Shown here piece by piece: positions 17,247 through 25,178 of a stretch of 64,000 bases of DNA. The notes beneath the pieces were generated by a model. That model ran no database searches. It saw nothing but the letters and a program-made list of their open reading frames with translations, and was not told the DNA's origin. Position 1 is the first letter of the stretch. Every line of letters begins with the position of its first letter. This stretch comes from Rhizobium phaseoli (lineage in GTDB: Bacteria; Pseudomonadota; Alphaproteobacteria; Rhizobiales; Rhizobiaceae): contig NZ_ML133575.1 in the NCBI RefSeq assembly GCF_003985125.1, positions 95,912 to 159,911 of the forward strand, written 5' to 3'. The translations under genes were made by a program, and so were the position numbers.

Positions 17247-18842
17247 TTGGCGGAAGACTGCTGCATTCTCATCATCGACGACAATATCGACGATCGCGAA
17301 GTCTATCGCCGCATACTGGGCCGCGTCTCCAGCACCGCCTATACCGTCGTCGAGGCGGAGACCGGCGAAGAGGGGCGCGCACTGAACGGGCGCAAGCGGC
17401 CGGACTGCATCCTGCTCGATTATTCGCTCCCCGGGCGCGACGGGCTGGGCGTGCTTGCCGATATATTAGAGGACGATCCTGCCGCCAATGTCATCATGCT
17501 GACCGGCCAGGGCAGCGAGACGGTTGCCGTTGAAGTGATGAAGGCCGGCGCGCGCGACTATCTCACCAAGGATTCGCTGTCGCCCGAAACGCTGCACCGC
17601 TGTATTCAGAACGCCATCATGCACGGCATGCTGGAAGCACAGCTGGAGCAGAAGCGGCAATCGCTCGAGATCTTCACGCGCGCCATGGCGCATGATCTGA
17701 AGGAGCCGCTGAGGACGATCAAATCCTTCAGCCGCATCCTGCACGGTTCCGCAGCACTTCCGGCCGAAGACCGGGAGCTGCTCGATTATGTGCTCAGCGC
17801 CGCCGACCATATGGAAGACCTGATCGTCAAGGTCTCCGGCTTCACCAAGCTCGAAGCCTATGGCGGGCCGGCGCTGACGCCGGTCTCGCTGTCGGATGTG
17901 CTCAACCAAGTGGAGGACAATCTGCGCCAGCAGATGGAGAGCCGCGGGGCGGTGATCATTCGCGGGGCGCTGCCGGAGGTCATGGGCGATGCGACGCTGC
18001 TGGCCCAGCTTCTGCAGAACCTGGTGTCGAATGCCATCCGCTATTGCGATCGAAAAGCTCCGGAGGTGACGATCTCGGGCGAAGCGCAGGGGGATACCTG
18101 CCGGCTGACGGTGCGTGACAACGGACCGGGCATCGATCCCGAGCACCGCGAGCTGATCTTCCAGCCGTTCAAGCGGCTGGTCGGCCGCGGCATCGAGGGC
18201 ACCGGGCTTGGCCTTGCCATCTGCCGCCGCATCGCGCAGCTGCATGGCGGCTCGATCTGGTGCGAACCGGAGAAAGGGCACGGCGCCACCTTCATCCTCG
18301 AAATACCGCTTGCTGCGGCGCGGCCCGCGCCGCCGGCCGCATCGGCCGTTCCGCCGAGCGCAAAGGCAGTGGAGCAGCCGGGCGAAGGTTCCGGCAGGCT
18401 TGCCGAAGTGCTGCTCGTCGAAGACAGCCCGGCCGACATCCAGATTCTGAAAATCAAGCTGATGCGGCGGGAGAAAGTGACCTTCAACCTGCATATCGCC
18501 ACCAACGGACGCGAGGCGATGCGGCTGCTCGAAGAGCGCGCCGGCATAGCCGACCTGCCGCAGATCGACCTGATGCTGCTCGACATCAACATGCCGATCA
18601 TGGACGGCTTCGAGGTGCTGAACGCCCTTTCGGCCGACGCGCGACTGAACCGGATTCCCGTCTGCATTCTCAGCACCTCAAGCGACGAGACCGACATGCA
18701 GCGGGCCAGAAATCTCGGCGCACGCGCCTATATGGTCAAGCCGCCGACCCTGCAGCAATTGGAAGAGGCACTCGAGGATGTCGATCATTTGGAGCTGCTG
18801 CAGCGCGGCGATTCGCTTGCGCTTTGTGCGGAACAAAACTAA
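17247..18842 (+). CDS. Hybrid kinase with receiver-kinase-receiver order
   Basis: 531 residues from a TTG start, the only sensible start after the upstream stop. Order: receiver 1 (residues 5-125; acceptor Asp58 in CILLDYSLPG), HisKA (His near 150 in RAMAHDLKEPLRTI), HATPase (DNGPGIDPEHRELIFQPFK, GTGLGLAIC), an Ala/Pro linker, and receiver 2 (about 385-525; acceptor in LMLLDINMPIMDGF). With no membrane segment and a receiver as input module, it looks built to be driven by phosphate from another kinase, probably the upstream PAS kinase. Third gene of the operon. Confidence 0.9.
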   Translation: MAEDCCILIIDDNIDDREVYRRILGRVSSTAYTVVEAETGEEGRALNGRKRPDCILLDYSLPGRDGLGVLADILEDDPAANVIMLTGQGSETVAVEVMKAGARDYLTKDSLSPETLHRCIQNAIMHGMLEAQLEQKRQSLEIFTRAMAHDLKEPLRTIKSFSRILHGSAALPAEDRELLDYVLSAADHMEDLIVKVSGFTKLEAYGGPALTPVSLSDVLNQVEDNLRQQMESRGAVIIRGALPEVMGDATLLAQLLQNLVSNAIRYCDRKAPEVTISGEAQGDTCRLTVRDNGPGIDPEHRELIFQPFKRLVGRGIEGTGLGLAICRRIAQLHGGSIWCEPEKGHGATFILEIPLAAARPAPPAASAVPPSAKAVEQPGEGSGRLAEVLLVEDSPADIQILKIKLMRREKVTFNLHIATNGREAMRLLEERAGIADLPQIDLMLLDINMPIMDGFEVLNALSADARLNRIPVCILSTSSDETDMQRARNLGARAYMVKPPTLQQLEEALEDVDHLELLQRGDSLALCAEQN

Positions 18843-18926
18843 GCGATGGTCATTGGCAACGGTATGATCTTTGCGACTTTCATACTCGCGCTCCTGACGA
18901 CGCCGCTTCAATCAGGACTGCTCTCA

Positions 18927-20483
18927 ATGGTTTCAGGCATACATCACGTGACGGCCATCACCCGCAAGGTGCAGGCGAACGTGGACTTTTACGCCGGCTT
19001 TCTCGGCATGCGGCTCGTCAAGCAGACGGCCGGCTACGAAGATGCGATGCAGCTTCATCTCCTCTATGGCGATGCAGCGGGCACGCCGGGTTCGCTGGTC
19101 ACCTTCCTTGTCTGGGAAGATGGCGCGCCGGGCCGGGCAGGCTTCGGCCAGATCAGCGAAATCTCGCTGGCGATCAACCCCGCAAGCATCGGCTACTGGC
19201 TGACGCGCGCCATGAGCTACGGGCTGCGCTCGGAGGGACCGGCCGACGAATTCGGCGAGCCCGTGCTCAGGCTGAAGGATCCCGACAATATCATCCTCAA
19301 GCTGGTCGGCGCAAAGAACGTCACCTCGCCGGCCGCCTGGGACGGCGCCTCGATCCCGGTCGAGCACGCTGTCCAGCGGGTGCGTGGCGCAACCATGCTG
19401 ACGGAGAAGCCAGATGAAAGCCGGGGCTTTCTCGAGCGCCATTTCGGTTACCGCTTCCAGGCCAACCGCGGCACGATCGACAGGCTGGTTTCGCAATCGG
19501 GCGACGTTATCGACGTGCGCGATGCGCGCGGCTTCTGGTCCGGGGCGCCTGGCACCGGCACGATTGATCACGTCGCCTTTCGCGCCCCCGACGAGGAGAC
19601 GCTGCTGTCGGTCGGCAAGAGCCTGGAGGCGAGCAATGCGTCGCCGACCAACTTGCATGACCGCAAATATTTTCGCTCGCTCTATGCCCGCGAGCCGGGT
19701 GGCACGCTGATAGAGCTTGCGACCGACAAGCCAGGCATGACCATCGACGAAGAGCATGCCGCGCTCGGGACGAAGCTTTTCGCGCCGCCCGACGCGATCA
19801 CCAATCTCGACGAGCTGAAGGTGGTGCTGCCGCAATTTTCGATGCCCGGCCAGCCGCGCATCAATTATCGCGAGCTGCCCTTCGTCCATCGCTTCTACAC
19901 GCCGCCCGATCCCGACGGCAGCGTCTTCGTGCTGCTGCACGGCTCGGGCGGCAATGAGACGACGCTGATGCCGCTCCTCAACAAGGTGGCGCCGCGCGCG
20001 ACGCTGCTTGGCGTGCGCGGCCGCGCGACAGAGGAAGGTTTTCCGCGCTGGTACAAGCGCATCACGCCCTTCTCCTTCGACCAGAACGACATCAAGACCG
20101 AGGCGGAGGCCTTTGCCGCCTTCATCGAAGGCGCCGTCAAGTCCTATGGCCTTGACCCCAAGAAAGTCGTCTATGTCGGCTATTCCAACGGCGCTAACCT
20201 TTTGAACTCGCTGCTCTACCTGCACCCGAATCTCGTTCACAAGGCGGTGCTGCTGCGCTCCATGCCTGTCCTCAGCGACTTTCCGCATGCCGACCTCAAG
20301 GGCACGGACCTGCTGGTCATCAGCGGCAAGACCGATGCCTATGGCAAATATGCCAGCGAGCTGGAAGACCGGCTGAAGAGTTCGGGCGCCACCGTCGATT
20401 CCGACGTCATTCCCGGCGGTCACGATCTCGGCGATGCCGATGTGCCGATCATCCAGAAATGGCTTCTGCAGGAAAGCCGCTGA
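18927..20483 (+). CDS. Fusion of VOC ring-cleaving dioxygenase and alpha/beta hydrolase (MhqO-MhqD-like)
   Basis: 518 residues from the chosen Met (an in-frame ATG at 18846 would add 27 hydrophobic residues). Residues 1-300 hold two VOC modules with metal ligands in GIHHVTAI, TIDHVAFR and GTLIELATD, as in MhqA/MhqO glyoxalase-fold dioxygenases that open hydroquinone rings. Residues about 315-515 form a carboxylesterase/phospholipase-type hydrolase: VLLHGSGGNE, nucleophile elbow VGYSNGAN, Asp in SGKTDAYG, His in GGHDLGD. In Bacillus the two activities are separate proteins, MhqO and MhqD, in quinone resistance. Here a single open frame joins them; function is inferred from the domains. Confidence 0.85.
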   Translation: MVSGIHHVTAITRKVQANVDFYAGFLGMRLVKQTAGYEDAMQLHLLYGDAAGTPGSLVTFLVWEDGAPGRAGFGQISEISLAINPASIGYWLTRAMSYGLRSEGPADEFGEPVLRLKDPDNIILKLVGAKNVTSPAAWDGASIPVEHAVQRVRGATMLTEKPDESRGFLERHFGYRFQANRGTIDRLVSQSGDVIDVRDARGFWSGAPGTGTIDHVAFRAPDEETLLSVGKSLEASNASPTNLHDRKYFRSLYAREPGGTLIELATDKPGMTIDEEHAALGTKLFAPPDAITNLDELKVVLPQFSMPGQPRINYRELPFVHRFYTPPDPDGSVFVLLHGSGGNETTLMPLLNKVAPRATLLGVRGRATEEGFPRWYKRITPFSFDQNDIKTEAEAFAAFIEGAVKSYGLDPKKVVYVGYSNGANLLNSLLYLHPNLVHKAVLLRSMPVLSDFPHADLKGTDLLVISGKTDAYGKYASELEDRLKSSGATVDSDVIPGGHDLGDADVPIIQKWLLQESR

Positions 20484-20499
20484 CGCCGCGTCGGGATGG

Positions 20500-21399
20500 T
20501 TAGACGCGTGATGCCCGGGCGACCATGATGCCGGCGAGCACCACCGCGGCGCCGAGCGCCTGCATCGCTCCGATCGTCTCGTTGAGCAGCGCCCAGGCGA
20601 GGATCGCGGCGACGACCGGCTGAAGCAGCAGCGTCAGCGAGGAGAAGGCCGGCGGCAGATAGGCCAGCGCATAGGTGATCGCCACCTGGCCGCCGGCATG
20701 GCTGATAAAGGCGAGACCGAAGAGCATCGACAAGCCATAGAGGGTCGCCGGCAGCATATGGCCTTCGAAGAAGAAGGCCAGCGGGAAGATGCAGACGGCG
20801 GCTGACGCCGTGCTCCACAACATGATGCGGATCGTATCGAACCGGCTGCGCAGCCTGCCGATCGCCAGGATATAACAGGCATAGAAGAAGGCGGCGATCA
20901 TCGCCGTGCCGTCGCCGCGCAAGTCGCCATTGCCGAGCCCTGCCGGACCGCCTTTCAGAATAACGACACCAGCCAGCGCCAGAAGCAGCCCCGACAGGAA
21001 GACTCCGCTGGTTCTCGCCCTGAAAAACAGGACGGCGATCAGCGTGACGAAAACAGGCGCGAGATTGGCAAGCAGCGTCGCATTGGCGACCGAGGTCATG
21101 GTCAGCGAAAGGTGCCAGGCGGCAAGGTCGAGCGCCAGCATGACGCCGGGAAGAACCAGCATGAAGTAGTCCGCAAGGCTTTGCGGTCTGGGCCCAGCAT
21201 TCTTCTTCAGCAGCGAGACGATGAAGATCGGGATCAGCGCCAGCGCCACGCGCCAGAAGGCAGTGGCCATCGGACCGACCTCGGACAGCCGCACGAAGAT
21301 CGGCGAGCCGCCGATCGCCGCTCCGCCGAGAACGAGCGCCGCAAGAGCGAGACGATTGGAAGGCGAGGCTTCGGATAGGGTGGAAGCGGTCTGCGACAT
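20500..21399 (-). CDS. DMT-superfamily EamA transporter
   Basis: 299 residues with ten predicted membrane helices in two EamA repeats (LALAALVLGGAAIGGSPIFV begins the first; GDGTAMIAAFFYACYILAIG begins the second). The repeat ends have the conserved NATLLANLAPVF and ITYALAYLPPAFSSLTLLLQPV segments. Such proteins export metabolites or amino acids across the inner membrane; substrate cannot be read from sequence. It is convergent with the dioxygenase fusion. Confidence 0.9.
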   Translation of the reverse strand: MSQTASTLSEASPSNRLALAALVLGGAAIGGSPIFVRLSEVGPMATAFWRVALALIPIFIVSLLKKNAGPRPQSLADYFMLVLPGVMLALDLAAWHLSLTMTSVANATLLANLAPVFVTLIAVLFFRARTSGVFLSGLLLALAGVVILKGGPAGLGNGDLRGDGTAMIAAFFYACYILAIGRLRSRFDTIRIMLWSTASAAVCIFPLAFFFEGHMLPATLYGLSMLFGLAFISHAGGQVAITYALAYLPPAFSSLTLLLQPVVAAILAWALLNETIGAMQALGAAVVLAGIMVARASRV

Positions 21400-21524
21400 G
21401 ATCTCGATATTTCTGATTGCCCTAAGGCCGTCCGGCCGTTGACTGCGGACTGCGTAGCAGAAGTCGATCGCCTGAGACAGTCGAAGAACGACATCGAAAA
21501 GGAAAATCGGGGGGAAATGGAAAA

Positions 21525-23009
21525 TCAGGCGGGATGCGTCTCGGTCTCAACCTGCCGCAGCTTTGCGGCGATTTCGGCCGCAATGAAGAAGGCGTGCTCG
21601 GTCACCTGCGGCAGCCCCATCAACTCGCCGAAGGTGCCGCGCGCCAAGGGACCGGAGATCAACAGCGACGGGTCCGCCGTTCCCGACGGGCCGATCGCCT
21701 CCGAGCGCTCGGTGCAGGCAAAGCCGAGGCCGGTCGGATCGAGCGACAGGTGGCCGCTGGCCGCGAGCGCCGCGAGCCAGGGCTGGGTATCAAGAATGCC
21801 GCCATGGGCCGGCCCGGTGGTGACGACGACGGCATCGTAACTGCGCTCCAACGGCTGGCGCTGATGGCGCGGCTGTAGGGTACAGGCGATGAGCTCGCCT
21901 TCGATTCGCGCATCGGCGACGGAGCCGGCGAGGATTTCGAGGCGGCCGGCAGCGATCGCCATATCGAGCACGGTTTCCACCTGCGGCGCGATGCGAAAAC
22001 GATGCACGTCCCAATAGGGACGCAGATGGCGGACGAGACGACGCCGTTCGGCAATCGGCAGGCCCCGCCAGAGATCATGTCCCTGCGCCCGCACCTGATC
22101 GAGCACTCCATGCCAGCTTATGCCCTGCGCTTTTGCGGCGCTTATGGCGGCGCGGATTCCGGCCAGCAGCGACACGGCGGAATGCGCCGCATCGGCAACG
22201 AAATCGCCGAAGAGCGGCTGCGGCACCGGCGCATGCCCGCGCGAGCGCAGGCCGCGGCGCGAGATCGCCGTCACCGCACCATCATGTCCACGCCCGGCAA
22301 GCGAGGCGATGACATCGGCTGCGGTCAGGCCGTTGCCGATGACCAGCACCCGGTCGTGGGGACGGACGACATCGAGCGCGCCTGATTTGGTGGTGTCGGC
22401 GACGAAACGCGGATGGGCGGCAAGCCGGCTCGCAAGCCGGCCGGGAGCGGCCGGCGGCGGATGGCTGGTGGCGATCGCGACGATATCGGCCTCCGTTACG
22501 CCGCCCTTGTCGTCGCGGATCGACCAGCGGCCGGCCCGGCGCTCGACATGGCTCACTGCCGCGCGGCAATGGCGTACGCTGCCGTCGTCCAGAAATGGCT
22601 TCAGCAGGGAGGCGACATAATCGCCGAAGAGCCGACGCCGGGGGAAGACTTGACCATCGGGGCGTTTTGCCTCGGGGTCGCAGGCGACGGCGTCGCGGGC
22701 GTCGATCCAGGCTTGGAATTCGCCCTGGTCGTCAGGCTGCAGGCTCATCTTGGCGGCGGGAACATTGATGCGGTGGGCCGGATCATCCGTGTCATAGGCA
22801 AGACCACGGCCGAGCTCGGCGCGCGGTTCGAAGACCAGGATGACGGGATGCGCGTCGGCCGTCATCCGGGCGAGATGATAGGCGACGCCCGCGCCGGAGA
22901 CGCCACCGCCGATGATGGCGACGACGGGTTTTCCGGACGTCGGCGGAGGCTTGGGCTGCATGATGGCCGAGACCGTTGCTTCGATAGGTCGAGCATAGAA
23001 GCCGGACAT
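21525..23009 (-). CDS. FAD/NAD(P)-binding oxidoreductase (COG4529-like)
   Basis: 494 residues. The N-terminal dinucleotide fold is VVAIIGGGVSGAGVAYHLA (starting near residue 28), followed by PRAELGRGLAYDT and HRINVPAAKMSL, the signature of the HydA/COG4529 FAD-NAD(P)-binding group. A second nucleotide motif is VLVIGNGLTAADVIASL. There is no signal peptide. The reaction is unknown; members are often linked to amino-acid or siderophore metabolism. A Met at residue 17 is an alternative start. It is on the same strand as the OsmC gene, which ends 42 bases upstream of its start. Confidence 0.85.
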   Translation of the reverse strand: MSGFYARPIEATVSAIMQPKPPPTSGKPVVAIIGGGVSGAGVAYHLARMTADAHPVILVFEPRAELGRGLAYDTDDPAHRINVPAAKMSLQPDDQGEFQAWIDARDAVACDPEAKRPDGQVFPRRRLFGDYVASLLKPFLDDGSVRHCRAAVSHVERRAGRWSIRDDKGGVTEADIVAIATSHPPPAAPGRLASRLAAHPRFVADTTKSGALDVVRPHDRVLVIGNGLTAADVIASLAGRGHDGAVTAISRRGLRSRGHAPVPQPLFGDFVADAAHSAVSLLAGIRAAISAAKAQGISWHGVLDQVRAQGHDLWRGLPIAERRRLVRHLRPYWDVHRFRIAPQVETVLDMAIAAGRLEILAGSVADARIEGELIACTLQPRHQRQPLERSYDAVVVTTGPAHGGILDTQPWLAALAASGHLSLDPTGLGFACTERSEAIGPSGTADPSLLISGPLARGTFGELMGLPQVTEHAFFIAAEIAAKLRQVETETHPA

Positions 23010-23051
23010 TGCCGACGCAATCCTCCATCTGCGATTGTCTATTTGTTGAGA

Positions 23052-23486
23052 TCAGCCCGATGCCGCTATCGTCGTCGAGAATTCGGGATTGCCGCGGATG
23101 GTGTTGCTGACCGTGCAGATCTCGTCTTCGGCGGCATGGACAATCTTGCTGCGCGTCTCCTCGTCGATATCGCCTTTGATCGAGAAGACGATGTTGAACT
23201 TCGCAACGCGTGACAACCCTTCGGTCGCCTTTTCGCCGGTGACGTCGGCCGTGATCTCGCTGATCCTGTCGAGAACGCCCATCTGGCTGGCCGCGATGCG
23301 GGCGCTGAGCACGAGACAGCCCGAGAGCGAGGCATAGAGGAGATCGAGCGGGCTGAAGCCCGGCTGCGAGGGCGCGGTGACGATATCGATCTCGCCCTTC
23401 GTGGTGGAAGTGACATGCGGAAAACCGGTGCGGCCGAGAGTGGCGGTAGCGCCGGTCGGGCGAGGGCGAGCCTTGAGATCAGCCAT
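23052..23486 (-). CDS. OsmC-family peroxiredoxin-like protein
   Basis: 144 residues from the Met following an AGAGGA site; an upstream extension exists but has no ribosome site. The two reactive Cys of the OsmC/Ohr fold are present, in LLYASLSGCLVLSA and DEICTVSN. The second half (ITADVTGEKATE, KFNIVFSIKGDID) matches the OsmC-like YhfA subgroup. These proteins reduce organic hydroperoxides with dithiol help in the cytoplasm. Confidence 0.88.
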   Translation of the reverse strand: MADLKARPRPTGATATLGRTGFPHVTSTTKGEIDIVTAPSQPGFSPLDLLYASLSGCLVLSARIAASQMGVLDRISEITADVTGEKATEGLSRVAKFNIVFSIKGDIDEETRSKIVHAAEDEICTVSNTIRGNPEFSTTIAASG

Positions 23487-23630
23487 GAAGGAATCCTCTG
23501 ACAACAGCTTCGCAGAGATAGGACAATCCGCACCGGCCGGCAACGGCTCGGCGGTCTGCGATGGCGGAACCTTTCCATCCGCCATCAGTTGATTACACCT
23601 GAACGAAAACAGCGACAAAGGTGGATTGCG

Positions 23631-23891
23631 ATGGCGCATGTCCGCAAGATGGATCGTCAGGACCGGCGGATGGATGCCCGCGACCGGCTGATCGTTGCGC
23701 TCTATGCGCAGCTAAAGGCCGAGCGGGAAACACGCGAAACGCTGGAATGGGCGATCCGCAACGGCGCTATGTCACAGGAGGTGCTGGAGGCGATTGCGGC
23801 CGATCCGGTTCCGGTCGTCACCAGCGAGGATATCGCTTCGCTCGAGAAAATCATCGCCCTCGACGAAAGGCGCAAACCAAATAGGAACTGA
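23631..23891 (+). CDS. Conserved-looking small hypothetical protein
   Basis: 86 residues, rich in charged residues and mostly helical (ARDRLIVALYAQLKAERETRETLEW). No membrane segment or known motif. It starts 145 bases from the divergent OsmC gene; its ribosome site is weak, but codon use looks like that of its neighbours. It ends immediately before the palindromic repeat at 23893. Function unknown. Confidence 0.55.
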   Translation: MAHVRKMDRQDRRMDARDRLIVALYAQLKAERETRETLEWAIRNGAMSQEVLEAIAADPVPVVTSEDIASLEKIIALDERRKPNRN

Positions 23892-23892
23892 A

Positions 23893-23996
23893 GCATGTCG
23901 CGCAAAAGTGTGCAGCGGTTTTGCGGCAACGGCATCCGAGAAAACAAAGACCTAAAGCGCAAGGAGCGAATCTGAAAGTTCGCGGCGCGCTTTAGG
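23893..23996. repeat. Rhizobial intergenic palindromic repeat, copy B
   Basis: On the minus strand it aligns along its length with copy A at 12357, sharing CTTTCAGATTCGCT, CGCTTTAG, TCTTTGTTTT and GCAAAACCGC, and has the extra end GCACACTTTTGCGCGACATGC. It begins two bases after the stop of the small gene at 23631. Confidence 0.75.
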
Positions 23997-24073
23997 AGCA
24001 TTCCAGCCAAGTTGCGCAGCGGTCCTGAGGCCCGACTTGCGCAAAAAGGCGTTCGAAGAAGAGGAGATCCGAA

Positions 24074-24304
24074 ATGGCCGATATCACCTATCAGGTCGTC
24101 CCGCATGACAATGGCTGGGCCTACAAGCTCGGCGACACTCTGTCGGAAACCTATGCGACGGCGGATGAAGCGATCGTGCGCGCCAAGGACGCCGCGTCGC
24201 GCCAGAAGATTGGCGATGGCGACGCGCTGCTCGCCTACCCCTCACCCGATGGCGGCTGGGCATTCCAGGAGCTCGAAACCGACAAAAGCAGCAGTCGGCT
24301 CTGA
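24074..24304 (+). CDS. DUF2188 domain protein
   Basis: 76 residues matching the DUF2188 pattern: an N-terminal strand pair with PHDNGWAYKLGD, a helix DEAIVRAKDAASRQ and a final DGGWAFQE. Proteins of this family are small, cytoplasmic and uncharacterised, and commonly lie beside DNA repair or stress genes. An AAGAGGAGATCCGAA ribosome site precedes the ATG. It lies 18 bases before the Ku gene and is probably in the same transcript, suggesting a role with end joining. Confidence 0.8.
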   Translation: MADITYQVVPHDNGWAYKLGDTLSETYATADEAIVRAKDAASRQKIGDGDALLAYPSPDGGWAFQELETDKSSSRL

Positions 24305-24322
24305 TTTGGCACGGAGGATGGA

Positions 24323-25177
24323 ATGGCCGCGCGGGCAAGCTGGAAAGGTCATCTGAAGGTAGGCGACCTTGCTTGCGCCGTCGGACTCTATACCGCCATT
24401 TCCTCCTCCGACCGCGTTTCCTTCAACATCATCAACCGCAAAACCGGCCATCGCGTCGAGCGGCAATTCGTCGACAGCGAGACCGGCAAGCCGGTGGAGC
24501 GCGATGACCAGGTCAAGGGCTACCAGATGGAGAACGGCGATTACATCGTCATCGAAGGCGACGAGATTGCCGGGATCATGCCGGAGAGCGACAAGGTGCT
24601 CGATGTCAAGGCTTTCATCACCTATGACGATATCGACAAGCTCTATTTCGACCGTCCTTATTATCTCGCACCCGTCGATGAGCATGATGAAGAAACGCTG
24701 TCGCTGATCATCCGGGGGATGCGCGACGCCAAGGTGGCGGCGCTGGCCGAAGCTGTGCTTTTCCGGCGCAACCGGACACTGCTGATCCGGCCGCATGACA
24801 CTCACATCATCGCGACCCTGCTGAACTTCGATTATGAGGTGCGCTCGGCCGACACCGTCTTCAAGAACATTCCCGATATCAAATTCGACAAGGAAATGCT
24901 CGAGCTCGCCGGGCATATCATCGAAACCAAACATGGCAGCTTCGATCCGAGTGAATACGAAGACCGTTACGAAGCCGCCGTCGTCGAATTGGTGAAGGCA
25001 AAGATCGAGGGCCGGGCGCCGCCGAAGAAGAAACCGGCGCCGGAGCGCAAGGTGGTCGATCTGATGGAAGCGCTGCGCCAGAGCGCGAAACTGAGCGGCA
25101 AGAGTGCGGCGAAGAAGAGGCCGGCAACGAAGGAGGCGCCGGCGCGCAGCGACAGCCAAAAGAAGAAGGCAGGCTGA
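24323..25177 (+). CDS. ku: Non-homologous end-joining protein Ku (first copy)
   Basis: 284 residues. The Ku core spans residues 5-255: WKGHLKVGDLACAVGLYTAI, FNIINRKTGHRVERQFVDSETG, DQVKGYQMENGDYIV and DYDDIDKLYFDRPYYLAP-like elements are the bacterial Ku pattern. A Lys-rich C-terminal tail (KKKPAPERKVV, then KKRPATKEA) is typical of the LigD-interacting or DNA-binding extension. The homodimer threads onto broken DNA ends and recruits LigD. Its stop is one base before the ligD start. Confidence 0.95.
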   Translation: MAARASWKGHLKVGDLACAVGLYTAISSSDRVSFNIINRKTGHRVERQFVDSETGKPVERDDQVKGYQMENGDYIVIEGDEIAGIMPESDKVLDVKAFITYDDIDKLYFDRPYYLAPVDEHDEETLSLIIRGMRDAKVAALAEAVLFRRNRTLLIRPHDTHIIATLLNFDYEVRSADTVFKNIPDIKFDKEMLELAGHIIETKHGSFDPSEYEDRYEAAVVELVKAKIEGRAPPKKKPAPERKVVDLMEALRQSAKLSGKSAAKKRPATKEAPARSDSQKKKAG

Positions 25178-25178
25178 G

